A stretch of 64,000 nt of DNA, taken from assembly GCF_003112535.1 (NCBI RefSeq), contig NZ_BEWA01000018.1, positions 96,661-160,660 of the forward strand. The letters are read 5' to 3'. The DNA comes from Streptomyces rishiriensis. Its GTDB lineage: Bacteria > Actinomycetota > Actinomycetes > Streptomycetales > Streptomycetaceae. Positions 7,226 to 15,747 of the stretch are shown here, in pieces (position 1 is the first letter of the stretch; every line of letters begins with the position of its first letter). The position numbers and the translations under genes were made by a program. Below the pieces are notes generated by a model that made no database searches, was not told the origin of the DNA, and saw only the letters and a list, made by a program, of their open reading frames with translations.

Positions 7226-8854
7226 ATGCTGGCCAAGATGTCGACGCGGCCCGGGTTGCGACGCTGTGCGCTCGCCGCCACCGCCGCACTGACCCTGATG
7301 GGCGCGGGCCTTCCGACGGTCACCGCGAACCGGAACGCGCACGCGGACGACGGCGCCGACCTCTCCCGGTTCAACGGTCAGAAGGTCGCGTGGTCGGCGT
7401 GCAAGGGCGACGGCATGCCCAAGGACCTGCAGTGCGCCAAGCTGACCGTCCCGCTCGACTACGCCCATCCCGAGAAGGCCACGCTCGACCTCGCGATCGC
7501 CCGCTACCGGGCCACCGGCCACAAGCGCGGCTCCGTGGTGCTCGACTTCGGCGGCCCCGGCGGCGCGGGAGTCCCCGAACTCGCTCACGGCGGCAAGGAG
7601 TTCATGGATCTCACGGACGGCTACGACGTGGTCGCCTTCGATCCCCGGGGCGTCGGCCGCTCCTCCCCCGTCAGCTGCGGGACCGGGCAGGACAGCGGAC
7701 TGGCCCCGCTGGACGACGACGAGGCCCTGGCCGATCCACGGACCCTGCTGCCGCGGCTGAAGAAGGCCGCCGCCGTCTGCGCCGAGCACTCCGGGCCGGT
7801 CCTGCCGCACATCGGCACGGTGGACGCGGCACGGGACCTGGACGTGATGCGCCAGGCGCTCGGCGACAAGAAGCTCAACTACCTCGGCTTCTCCTACGGC
7901 AGCCGGCTCGGCGCGGTCTACGCCGCCCGGTTCCCCGGCAAGGTGGGGCGCGTGGTCCTCGACGGCGTCGACACGCTGACCGAGCCGCTCACCGAGCAGG
8001 GCGTCGCGGGCGCGCGGGGGCAGCAGGTGGCGCTGGACGACTTCGTCGGCTGGTGCGTGAAGGACATCGCCTGCCCCTTCGGGCAGGATCCGCGGGTGGC
8101 CCGTGAGGCGGTCGTGCGGCTGGTCCGCTCGCTGGACGAGAACCCGCTGCCGACGGACTTCGGCGCGGACTTCACCGGCCAGGACCTGGTCGGCGCTCTC
8201 GGGCAGGGGCTGTACAGCAGGGAGCTGTGGCCGGCGCTGGAGCGGGCGCTGGCCCAGCTGATCGAGAACGGCGACGCCGGCGGCGTCCTGGGCTTCGCCG
8301 GCGGCGGCTTCGCGCTTCCGCTCCCCTTCCCGTTCCCCTTTCCGCTCCGGTCGCCGGGCGGCGGGCCCTCGCCCGGCGCGCTCGTCGACGCCGAGGACGT
8401 CCCCCCGGACAACCTGCCCGCCGCGCTGATGGCGATCAACTGCGCGGACGACCCCGACCGCCCGACCGCCCAGCAGGTCACCGCGGACCTCGAACGGCTG
8501 CGGGCCGCCTACGACGAGGCGTCGCCGGTGTTCGGCCGGTACCGGCTGGCGGAGGTCCTGATGTGCTACGGCCGCCCGAAGGGCACCGACTTCATCCGCG
8601 ACGAGGTGAAGGACCTGAGCACGCCGAAGATGCTCCTGGTCGGCACGCGCGGTGACCCGGCGACGCCGTACCGCTGGACCGTCGAGACGGCGAAGCGGCT
8701 CGGGCCGTCGGCCGTGGTGCTCGACAACAGGAGCGAGGGGCACACCGGGTACGGATCGTCCAAGTGCGTGCACCGCAAGGTCGACGACTTCCTGCTGTAC
8801 GGCTCGCTTCCGCCCAGCGGCAGTTCGTGCGGCCCCGACGAGGACGCCGACTGA
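7226..8854 (+). CDS. Secreted alpha/beta hydrolase, tripeptidyl aminopeptidase family
   Basis: A 542-residue exported hydrolase like the Streptomyces SlpD/SlpE/Tap aminopeptidases. It has a Sec signal (residues about 1-40, RRCALAATAALTLMGAGLPTV, ending near NAHADDG), the oxyanion loop DFGGPGGAG, DPRGVGRSSPV, the nucleophile elbow GFSYGSRLGAVYAARFP, and a C-terminal TAP-like domain with LLVGTRGDPATPY (acid) and GHTGYG (histidine). The ATG at 7226 is 5 bases after GGAGG; a TTG at 7223 is less likely. A Pro/Phe-rich stretch, LPLPFPFPFPL (residues 364-374), looks like an inserted low-complexity loop. The stop abuts the next GTG, so the two genes are probably co-translated. Confidence 0.88.
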   Translation: MLAKMSTRPGLRRCALAATAALTLMGAGLPTVTANRNAHADDGADLSRFNGQKVAWSACKGDGMPKDLQCAKLTVPLDYAHPEKATLDLAIARYRATGHKRGSVVLDFGGPGGAGVPELAHGGKEFMDLTDGYDVVAFDPRGVGRSSPVSCGTGQDSGLAPLDDDEALADPRTLLPRLKKAAAVCAEHSGPVLPHIGTVDAARDLDVMRQALGDKKLNYLGFSYGSRLGAVYAARFPGKVGRVVLDGVDTLTEPLTEQGVAGARGQQVALDDFVGWCVKDIACPFGQDPRVAREAVVRLVRSLDENPLPTDFGADFTGQDLVGALGQGLYSRELWPALERALAQLIENGDAGGVLGFAGGGFALPLPFPFPFPLRSPGGGPSPGALVDAEDVPPDNLPAALMAINCADDPDRPTAQQVTADLERLRAAYDEASPVFGRYRLAEVLMCYGRPKGTDFIRDEVKDLSTPKMLLVGTRGDPATPYRWTVETAKRLGPSAVVLDNRSEGHTGYGSSKCVHRKVDDFLLYGSLPPSGSSCGPDEDAD

Positions 8855-10339
8855 GTGGGCCGGTTCTGGCCACTGCCGCTCGTCGCCCTCACCGCCGCCG
8901 TGTCGGCGCCCGCCGCGCTGCTGGTGTCCGGCCGGTGGTGGTGGGCGGCCGGACCGGCGCTGGCGCTGACCTGTGTCGGCGCCGCGGACCTGGTGCGGCG
9001 GCGTCACTCCGTACGGCGCAACCACCCGCCGGCCGGACGTCTGAGGCGCCCCGCCGCAGGGCCGCACCAGCGGTGGGAGGCGGTGCGGGAGCCGCGGGCC
9101 GACGCGTGGGACGGGCCGGAGTTCCTGGTGCCGTCACTGCGGCCGGCGGAGGCGGCCGAGGAGCCGCCGGTGGTGCGGGTGGGCGGGCCCGACTGCTCGC
9201 AGCCCTACGACATGGCGCTGCTGAACGTCTCGGCGATGAGCTTCGGGGCGCTGTCGGCGCGCGCGGTCCTCGCCCTCAGCCGAGGCGCCGCGCTGGGCCG
9301 TTTCGCGCAGGACACCGGGGAGGGCGGGCTGTCGGAACACCATCTGCGAGGCGGCGGCGACCTCGTCTGGGAGATCGGGACGGGGTACTTCGGCTGCCGC
9401 GGCGACGACGGCCGCCTCGATTGGCGGGAGTTCGCGGACAAGGCGGCGCTGCCCGAGGTGAAGTGCGTGTCGCTGAAGCTGTCGCAGGGGGCGTCGCCGG
9501 GCATGGGCGCGGTGCTGCCGGCGGTGAAGGTGAGCGCCGAGATCGCGCGCGAGCGACGGGTCCCGGAGGGCGTCGACGTCGTCTCGCCGCCCTCGCACCG
9601 GATGTTCTCGACGCCGCGCGAACTGGTGCTGTTCCTGGCCCGTCTTCGTGAGGCGGCGGGCGGCAAGCCGGTCGGGCTGAAGCTGTGCGTGGGGGCGCGG
9701 CGGGAGTTCCTGGCGGTGTGCAGGGCGATGCTGGCGGAGGGAGCGGTTCCCGACTTCGTGGTGGTCGACGGAGCGGAGGGCGGCACGGGAGCCGCTCCGT
9801 CGGGGTTCGCGGGGCGGCTCGGCATGCCGCTCACCCAGGGGCTCGTCACCGTGCACAACGCGCTGGTCGGCGTCGGGCTGCGGGACCGGGTCCGGATCGG
9901 CGCGAGCGGCCGGGTGGCCACGGGCTGGGACGTCGTCGCGCGCCTCGTCCAGGGCGCCGACTACACGAACGCGGCCCGCGCGATGATGCTCGCCGTCGGC
10001 TGTGTGCGGGCCGGGCGCTGCCACACCGGCGGCTGCCCGGCCGGCGTGGCGACGCAGGACCCGCTGCGCACCCGTCGCCTGCACGTGACGGACAGGGCCC
10101 GGCAGGTCGAGCGCTACCAGCGGGAGACCGTGCGCGACGCCGTCCGGATCATGGCGGCGATGGGCGTGCGTGAGCCGGGCGCGCTCGCTCCCGGCCACCT
10201 GGTCCGGCGGGTCGCTCCGGGCGTGGAACGCTCGTACGCGGACCTGTACGAGTGGCTGGCGCCGGGAGAGCTGCTCGCGGGGCCGCCGCCGTCGTGGGAG
10301 GCGGACTGGAAGGCGGCGGACCCGGACCGCTTCGGCTGA
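8855..10339 (+). CDS. FMN-binding glutamate synthase family protein
   Basis: A 494-residue protein with one or two N-terminal hydrophobic segments (PLVALTAAVSAPAALLVSG) and the FMN-binding TIM barrel of the glutamate synthase large subunit: NVSAMSFGALSARAV, TGEGGLSEHH, VKCVSLKLSQGASPG, VDGAEGGTGAAPSGF, IGASGRVATGWDVV. The cysteine cluster GCVRAGRCHTGGCPAGVATQ matches the 3Fe-4S binding loop. It lacks the amidotransferase domain, so it is not a full GOGAT; relatives have an unproven electron-transfer or synthase role. The GTG start is immediately after the upstream peptidase stop. Confidence 0.88.
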   Translation: MGRFWPLPLVALTAAVSAPAALLVSGRWWWAAGPALALTCVGAADLVRRRHSVRRNHPPAGRLRRPAAGPHQRWEAVREPRADAWDGPEFLVPSLRPAEAAEEPPVVRVGGPDCSQPYDMALLNVSAMSFGALSARAVLALSRGAALGRFAQDTGEGGLSEHHLRGGGDLVWEIGTGYFGCRGDDGRLDWREFADKAALPEVKCVSLKLSQGASPGMGAVLPAVKVSAEIARERRVPEGVDVVSPPSHRMFSTPRELVLFLARLREAAGGKPVGLKLCVGARREFLAVCRAMLAEGAVPDFVVVDGAEGGTGAAPSGFAGRLGMPLTQGLVTVHNALVGVGLRDRVRIGASGRVATGWDVVARLVQGADYTNAARAMMLAVGCVRAGRCHTGGCPAGVATQDPLRTRRLHVTDRARQVERYQRETVRDAVRIMAAMGVREPGALAPGHLVRRVAPGVERSYADLYEWLAPGELLAGPPPSWEADWKAADPDRFG

Positions 10340-10356
10340 CGGCCTCCCCGCACCCG

Positions 10357-11139
10357 CTACGCGGGCTTGTCGGTCACGAAGGCGTCGATCGCGGCGGTCA
10401 GCTCGGCCGGCTTCTCGACCGGGAGTTCGTGGCCCGCGTCGATGATGCGGACGACGGCGTCCGGGTAGGCCATGGCCATCCGCAGCATCTGCCGCACCGG
10501 CAGCTGGATGTCGTGGTAGCCGTGGATCATGAGAGTGGGCGCCTGGATCTCTCCGGCCCGGTCGAGGACGTCGAAGGCGCGCATGGCGCCGTACAGCGTC
10601 ATGACCACCTCGCGCGGGGTGTCGGCGGAGGCCTTGACGTAGGCGCGGATCTCGTCCTTGGGGTAGCCGGGTGCGAAGGCGCGCTGGATGTTGGCGGCGA
10701 CGAACATCTTGAAGGGGACGAGCGTGGAGGCCCCCATCAGCAGGCCTCTGCCCCGGCTGTAGGTCATCCGGCCGATGGAGTTCACCAGCACCATGCGCTC
10801 CACCCGCTCCGGGTGGGAGAGGGCGACGGTCTGCGCGATCATGCCGCCCATCGAGTGGCCCACGAGGACGCAGCGGGGCACGTCCAGGTGGTCGAGGAGG
10901 GCGAGGAGGTCCGCCGCCAGTTCGGCGACCGTCTTCACGCCCGCGCCGCCGCTCTCCCCGTGCCCGCGCAGGTCGAGCCGGATGACCCGGCGGCGCAGGG
11001 CGAAGTGCGCCACCTGGTGGTCCCAGCGGCGCCGGTTCGCCGTCCAGCCGTGCACGAACACGAGGGGCACGCCGTCGCCGTCGCGCGGGCCCTCGTCGTC
11101 GTAGGTCAGGGCTGCGCCGTCGACTTCGAGCTGCGGCAT
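10357..11139 (-). CDS. Alpha/beta fold hydrolase
   Basis: A 260-residue cytoplasmic hydrolase with FVHGWTANRRRWDHQ (oxyanion), the nucleophile elbow VGHSMGGMIAQTVAL (Ser about 100), acid near MIHGYHDIQLP, and the histidine in DAGHELPVEKP. AGGAGG lies 5 bases before the ATG at 11139, so a longer upstream frame reaching 11595 is rejected as start. The substrate is unknown; esterase or lactonase-like activity is possible. It is convergent with the glutamate synthase-like gene and divergent from the baeRF3 gene. Confidence 0.86.
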   Translation of the reverse strand: MPQLEVDGAALTYDDEGPRDGDGVPLVFVHGWTANRRRWDHQVAHFALRRRVIRLDLRGHGESGGAGVKTVAELAADLLALLDHLDVPRCVLVGHSMGGMIAQTVALSHPERVERMVLVNSIGRMTYSRGRGLLMGASTLVPFKMFVAANIQRAFAPGYPKDEIRAYVKASADTPREVVMTLYGAMRAFDVLDRAGEIQAPTLMIHGYHDIQLPVRQMLRMAMAYPDAVVRIIDAGHELPVEKPAELTAAIDAFVTDKPA

Positions 11140-11307
11140 GGGTGCCTCCTGCGATGCTGTCCCGGTTACTGACGCGTACGGTAACCGGCGACCGGGGTCG
11201 CCGTCACCGGCCGCCCTCGAGGATTTCGCAGCGACGGCGACGGACTGCACACTTACGCCGACCTTGCCCCAAATGCCCGGCATGCGAATCAGTCCTATCG
11301 TGCTCGT

Positions 11308-12402
11308 ATGGAGCACGCACTCAGCCCCGCGACCCTCTCCGAACTGCGCCGCCCGCGCCCCTATCCGGCGGTGTCCGTGCTGACGCCGACCCATCGACGC
11401 GAACCCGACAACTCCCAGGACCGCGTCCGGTTGCGCAATGTCGTGGCCGAGGCGAAGAAGCAGCTGGAGCACGACCCGGCGGTGACCCGCGAGCGGCGTG
11501 CCGACGTCGCCGGCCGGCTGGACCTGGCGCTGGCCGAGGTCGACCTGTCGCACAGCGAGGACGGCCTGGTCATCTACGCCGCCCCGGGCGAGCACCAGGT
11601 GTGGTCCCTGGCCCGGTCCGTGCCCGAACGCGTCGTCTTCTCCGACACGTTCCTGACCCGCAACCTGGTCTCAGCGCAGGCCTCCGAACGCCCGTTCCGG
11701 GTGCTGTCGGTCTCCGCCGACCGCGTCACGCTGTGGCACGGCGGCGCCGACCGGGTCACCGAGGCGCAGGGCGGCGGCTTCCCGCTGACCAGGAGCCGGG
11801 AGAACTTCGACGCCGAGCGCCGGCAGCGGATCGGCGACCAGCCCAGCACCTTCCGCGACGAGGACACACGCCACTTCCTGCGGGCCGCCGAGGCCGCCGT
11901 GGCCAGGCTGCAGCGCGAGGACCCGCTGCCGCTGTACGTCACCGGCGAGCCGGCGGCGCTGGCGCTGCTCGACGAGCAGGGGCCGGCCGGCCGGGACGCC
12001 CTGCACATCCCGCACGGCGGACTCTCCCACGGCACCCCCGAGTCGGTGTGGCAGGCGGTGCGCCCCGTGCTCGACGAGCAGTCCCGCCGCGACGCCGAGG
12101 CCGTCATGCGGCAACTCGACTCCGCACGGGGGCACAGGACGTTCGCGGCCGGCGTCGACGAGCTCTGGCAGAGCGCACGGGAGGGCCGGGTCCGGCTGCT
12201 CGCCGTCGAGGAGAACTTCCGCGTCACGGTCCGCGACGACGGAGACCACCTCGTCTCCGCCGCGAGCGGCGACCTCGACGCCCGCGAGGACGTCGTGGAC
12301 GAGATCGTCGAGCAATGCCTGGAGACCGGCGCCGAGGTGCGCTTCCTCCCGGACGGCGCCCTGGGCGCGGCGGACGGGCTCGCCGGCGTGCTGCGTTACT
12401 GA
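11308..12402 (+). CDS. baeRF3-domain protein (bacterial archaeo-eukaryotic release factor-like)
   Basis: A 364-residue protein of the group related to archaeal/eukaryotic peptide-release factors (baeRF family 3). Visible are the N-terminal SVLTPTHRREPDNSQDRVRL, then VWSLARSVPERVVFSDTFL, FRVLSVSADRVTLWHGG, and a C-terminal VDELWQSAREGRVRLLAVEENF with VDEIVEQCLETGAEVRFLPDG. Family members are proposed to act on ribosomes or translation under stress, but no biochemistry is firmly assigned. The ATG start is the first in frame. It stands alone in the forward direction before the Gfo/Idh/MocA gene. Confidence 0.78.
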   Translation: MEHALSPATLSELRRPRPYPAVSVLTPTHRREPDNSQDRVRLRNVVAEAKKQLEHDPAVTRERRADVAGRLDLALAEVDLSHSEDGLVIYAAPGEHQVWSLARSVPERVVFSDTFLTRNLVSAQASERPFRVLSVSADRVTLWHGGADRVTEAQGGGFPLTRSRENFDAERRQRIGDQPSTFRDEDTRHFLRAAEAAVARLQREDPLPLYVTGEPAALALLDEQGPAGRDALHIPHGGLSHGTPESVWQAVRPVLDEQSRRDAEAVMRQLDSARGHRTFAAGVDELWQSAREGRVRLLAVEENFRVTVRDDGDHLVSAASGDLDAREDVVDEIVEQCLETGAEVRFLPDGALGAADGLAGVLRY

Positions 12403-12474
12403 CCGGGCCCCAGAGGCCGTCTCCCCCGGCGGCGTACGCTTCGGCGTGATCGTCGACCGGGGAGGAGATCACGC

Positions 12475-13500
12475 GTGGCCGACCTGCTGGGCGTTGCGGT
12501 GCTGGGTGCCGGGCACATGGGCGCCGACCACATACGCCGACTCGATCGAGCGGTGAGCGGAGCGAGGGTCGCCGCCGTGGCGGATCCGGACGCCGCGCGC
12601 GCGAAGGAGGCCGTCGCCGGGATCGAGGCGGCGACGGTCCACACGGAGGCGGAGGCCGCGCTCGACGCGCCCGGCGTCGAGGCCGTGCTGATCGCCTCGC
12701 CCGGTCCCGCGCACGAGGAAGCCCTGCTCGCGGCCTTCACCCGGGGCCTTCCGGTGCTGTGCGAGAAGCCCATGGCGCCGGAGTCGGCCGGGGCGCTGCG
12801 GGTGATGGAGGCGGAGGTCCGGCACGGACGCCGGCTGGCACAGATCGGGTTCATGCGGCGCTACGACGCCGAGTACCGCAGACTCAAGGCGCTGCTGGAC
12901 GACGGACGTCTCGGGCGGCCGCTGATGCTGCACTGCGTGCACCGCAACGTCTCCTCGCCGCCGGACTTCACCAGCGCGATGCTGATCGACAGCTCGGTGT
13001 CGCACGAGATCGACGCGGCCCGCTGGCTGCTGGGCCAGGAGCTGACCGCGGTCACGGTGCTGCGCCCGCGCGTCTCCTCGGGCGCCCCGCAGGGCCTGCA
13101 GGACCCGCAGTTCGTTCTCTTCGAGACCGAGGGCGGCGCCCTGGTGGACGTGGAGGTCTTCGTCAACTGCGGCTTCGGTTACCAGGTGCGCTGCGAGGCC
13201 GTGTGCGAGGGGGGCGCCGCGCGCATCGGCGACGACCACGGGATGCCCGTCACCGCGCGGGGCACCGTCGCGGCGGACGTCCCCCAGGACTACCTGGTGC
13301 GGTTCGCGGACGCCTACGACCGCGAGGTGCAGCGCTGGGTCGACGCGACCCGGCGGGGCGAGGTCACCGGCCCGACCGTCTGGGACGGCTACGCGGCCTC
13401 CGCCGTCGCCGAGGCCGGGGTCCGGGCGCTGGAGAGCGGCACGCGCACCCCGGTCGAACTCGCCCCGCGTCCGGACCTGTACGCCGGGACCGGCCACTGA
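12475..13500 (+). CDS. Gfo/Idh/MocA family oxidoreductase (inositol 2-dehydrogenase-like)
   Basis: A 341-residue NAD(P)-dependent sugar or cyclitol dehydrogenase. The N-terminal Rossmann motif is AVLGAGHMGADHIRRL, then the signature CEKPMAPESAGALRVMEA with the lysine of the EKP motif; FMRRYDAEYRRLK and DSSVSHEIDAARWLLG (with the catalytic DxxxH histidine) complete the active site. Start GTG at 12475 follows GGAGGAG. Myo-inositol or scyllo-inositol oxidation is the likeliest reaction, but no inositol cluster is near, so the substrate is open. Confidence 0.87.
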   Translation: MADLLGVAVLGAGHMGADHIRRLDRAVSGARVAAVADPDAARAKEAVAGIEAATVHTEAEAALDAPGVEAVLIASPGPAHEEALLAAFTRGLPVLCEKPMAPESAGALRVMEAEVRHGRRLAQIGFMRRYDAEYRRLKALLDDGRLGRPLMLHCVHRNVSSPPDFTSAMLIDSSVSHEIDAARWLLGQELTAVTVLRPRVSSGAPQGLQDPQFVLFETEGGALVDVEVFVNCGFGYQVRCEAVCEGGAARIGDDHGMPVTARGTVAADVPQDYLVRFADAYDREVQRWVDATRRGEVTGPTVWDGYAASAVAEAGVRALESGTRTPVELAPRPDLYAGTGH

Positions 13501-13534
13501 CGCCGGAGGGCCGGTCAGCCGCGCCGGGTGGGCC

Positions 13535-13948
13535 TCAGACGTTGCCGAGGAGGGCCTGCAGCCCCCGGTCGAGCGCGGCTGCGACATCCTCCCGCCCCGC
13601 CGCGACGACCGCGTAGCTGCGCAGCAGGAAGCGGCGCAGGGCGCCCGTGTCGAACTGGAGCAGGGCCATTCCGAGCGGCGAGTGGAACTCCATCACCGTG
13701 AGCGTCCGTCCGCAGGGCCAGATGTGCACGTCCCCGCTGCCGGCCGGGCCACTCACCCCCTGCTCCAGCAGACCGCGGCCGAACGTCCAGGTGACCGCCT
13801 CGCCCTCCAGGGAGACCTCCGCGGGAAAGTCGACGTGCACGGCGAAGGGGTCGCCGGAGTCGTAGCGGAGCGTGGCGGGCACGGGCAGCTCCTGGTCCTC
13901 CGCGGTGATCAGACGGGCGCGGACGGCTTGTTCCAGAGTGATGTCCAT
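13535..13948 (-). CDS. SsgA-like sporulation and cell division regulator (SALP)
   Basis: A 137-residue SsgA-like protein, a family confined to morphologically complex actinomycetes that guides septum placement, peptidoglycan maintenance and spore separation. Matching features are VPATLRYDSGDPFAVHVDFP, TWTFGRGLLEQGV, GSGDVHIWPCG and the C-terminal leucine-rich FLLRSYAVV. The length is normal. It is divergent from the PAS-PP2C phosphatase gene across a 348-bp gap with a CRP-type box 56 bases upstream of the ATG. Which of the SsgB-G subfamilies it belongs to was not resolved. Confidence 0.9.
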   Translation of the reverse strand: MDITLEQAVRARLITAEDQELPVPATLRYDSGDPFAVHVDFPAEVSLEGEAVTWTFGRGLLEQGVSGPAGSGDVHIWPCGRTLTVMEFHSPLGMALLQFDTGALRRFLLRSYAVVAAGREDVAAALDRGLQALLGNV

Positions 13949-14003
13949 GCATGTACGACCTCGCAGGGGCCTTTCGCATTACGGGAAAGCGCGGTCCAAT
14001 TGT

Positions 14004-14019
14004 TGTGACCTGCGTCACA
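14004..14019. promoter_or_regulatory. CRP-type box TGTGA-N6-TCACA
   Basis: TGTGACCTGCGTCACA is a perfect match to the cAMP receptor protein consensus. It lies 56 bases upstream of the ssgA-like ATG and 278 bases upstream of the phosphatase ATG, in a 348-bp gap (13949-14296) where no ORF of note is seen. Streptomyces Crp is known to act in germination, development and antibiotic synthesis. Binding here is inferred. Confidence 0.5.
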
Positions 14020-14296
14020 GCCGTATGACCAGGGAACACCAGGCCGTCGAACGCATGACTGACGGCCTTTCCGACGTCCCCACGAGTCCCTCAAGTCACG
14101 TACGCCTCATACGACTTGACCTCCCGGCGACCCGCCCGGGCCACGTTCCGCCACGCCTTCCGGGAGACAGAGGCATATGCCAGAAGCACCACCGAATCGG
14201 GTGTTGCCAAAGCCCTTACACGTCGTCGCACGCTGTGCAACAGTCGTGACGGCCGTTGGTCAGCCCTCGTCGAACCGTCCCGTATCGGAGTGCGTC

Positions 14297-15694
14297 ATGC
14301 CGCCCCATGTCTCCGCGGACCGCTCAGCCGCCCAGCCGCCAGGACGCGGCCCGGTCGACGCGCTGATCACGCAGACACGACGGCTCAAGGGCGACATGGA
14401 CGCCGTCCGGCCGGGCGCACCGGGGGACCAGGCCGACCCCCAGGGCCGCTGGCAGCGGGCGCTCTACGACCTCGCACGGCACCAGCTCGACGATCTTGAC
14501 GCGCACCTGGCCCAGTTACGGGACGGGCCGCCGTCCGCGCCGGCCGTCCGGACCACGCCCGCCGCACCGGCGGCCGACGGGCGCGAGTCGCTCCTCAGCC
14601 GGGTCGGCAGCGCCGAGTGGAACCTGCTCACGGACGAGGCCGCCTGGTCCGAGGAGCTCTACCGCATCCTCGGCCGCGACCTGGCCGCCCCTCCCCTCAC
14701 CCTCGACGAACTGCCCTCGGTCGTCCTGGAGGAGGACCGGCCGAAGCTGACCTCGATGGTCACCGACTGTCTGGTCGACGCCCGGCCCATCGACGGGGAG
14801 TTCCGCGTCGTCCGCCCGGACGGGGACCCCCGCACGGTGCACATGATGGGCGAGCCCGTGCTCGACGCCGAGGGCGGCACCGCCTCGATGTGGGCGGTGC
14901 TGCGCGACGTCAGCGAACTGCGCCGCAGCCAGCGGGCGGTGCGCGAGAGCCACGACTCCCTCCAGCGGGAGCGACACCGCGCGCAGACCGAACAGCGGCT
15001 CGCGGTCGAGCTGCGGGAGGCGGTCCTGCCGTCGTGGCGCGGCCCCCTGAGCCTGCCGGGACGGAACGCCGGCTCCCTGGACCTCGCCGCCCGCCATCTG
15101 CCCGCCGCGACGGCCTCGCTGATCGGCGGCGACTGGTACGACGCCGTCGAACTCCCCGACGGCCGGACGCTGCTCGGCGTCGGCGATCTCACCGGCCAGG
15201 GACCGGCCGTCACCTCGCACACGGCGATGATGCTGGGCGCCTTGCGGGGCATGGCCATGGCGGGCACCGAGCCGGGCCAGCTCCTGGCCTGGCTGAACCA
15301 GCTGCTGGACGCCACCGTCCGGCCCGCCCTGGGCAGCGCCCTGTGCTGCCGCTACCGGCCGGACACCCGCACCCTGACCTGGGCGCGGGCCGGACACCCC
15401 GTCCCCCTGCTGTTCCGGGCGGGGACGGGGCGCCGGCTGGACGCGCCGCAGGGCGTGCTCCTCGGGGCCACCTCACGCGCCGCCTACGGACAGGCCGAGG
15501 AGACCCTCGAAGAGGGCGACGTGCTCCTGCTGCACACCGAGGGGCTGGCGCCCGCCGACCGCCTCCTCGGCCTCGCCCCCCGTCTGGGCGGAGCGCGCAC
15601 CGCACAGGACTGCGTGCGAACGGTCGTGGAGGAGTGCGGCGAATCCGGACGCGACCACGACGCCTGCCTGCTCGTCGCCCGCGTCACCCGCTGA
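14297..15694 (+). CDS. PAS domain-containing PP2C (SpoIIE/RsbU-type) phosphatase, TTA codon
   Basis: A 465-residue regulator. The N-terminal part has a possible coiled coil; a PAS fold (about residues 100-215, SAEWNLLTDEAAWSEELYRI through EFRVVRPDGDPRTVHM) is followed by a SpoIIE-type phosphatase (about 235-465) with IGGDWYDAVELPDGRTLLGVG, GDLTGQGPAVTSHTAMML (GDxTGxG metal-binding turn), VLLLHTEGLAPADR and DHDACLLVARV. Such enzymes dephosphorylate anti-sigma-factor antagonists. ATG 14297 follows CGGAG; an upstream frame to 14177 is not supported. Codon 74 is TTA (14516-14518), so translation probably depends on the bldA tRNA. Confidence 0.87.
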   Translation: MPPHVSADRSAAQPPGRGPVDALITQTRRLKGDMDAVRPGAPGDQADPQGRWQRALYDLARHQLDDLDAHLAQLRDGPPSAPAVRTTPAAPAADGRESLLSRVGSAEWNLLTDEAAWSEELYRILGRDLAAPPLTLDELPSVVLEEDRPKLTSMVTDCLVDARPIDGEFRVVRPDGDPRTVHMMGEPVLDAEGGTASMWAVLRDVSELRRSQRAVRESHDSLQRERHRAQTEQRLAVELREAVLPSWRGPLSLPGRNAGSLDLAARHLPAATASLIGGDWYDAVELPDGRTLLGVGDLTGQGPAVTSHTAMMLGALRGMAMAGTEPGQLLAWLNQLLDATVRPALGSALCCRYRPDTRTLTWARAGHPVPLLFRAGTGRRLDAPQGVLLGATSRAAYGQAEETLEEGDVLLLHTEGLAPADRLLGLAPRLGGARTAQDCVRTVVEECGESGRDHDACLLVARVTR

Positions 15695-15747
15695 CGGCCC
15701 ACGGCCCACGGCCTGCGGCCGGGAAGAGACGACGGGCTCCCTCTCGC

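Noticed and set aside
6124..7374. 416-codon leftward frame across the chaplin
   Set aside because: It is a frame-shifted shadow of the chaplin gene; the chaplin frame has signal peptide, repeats and sortase signal.
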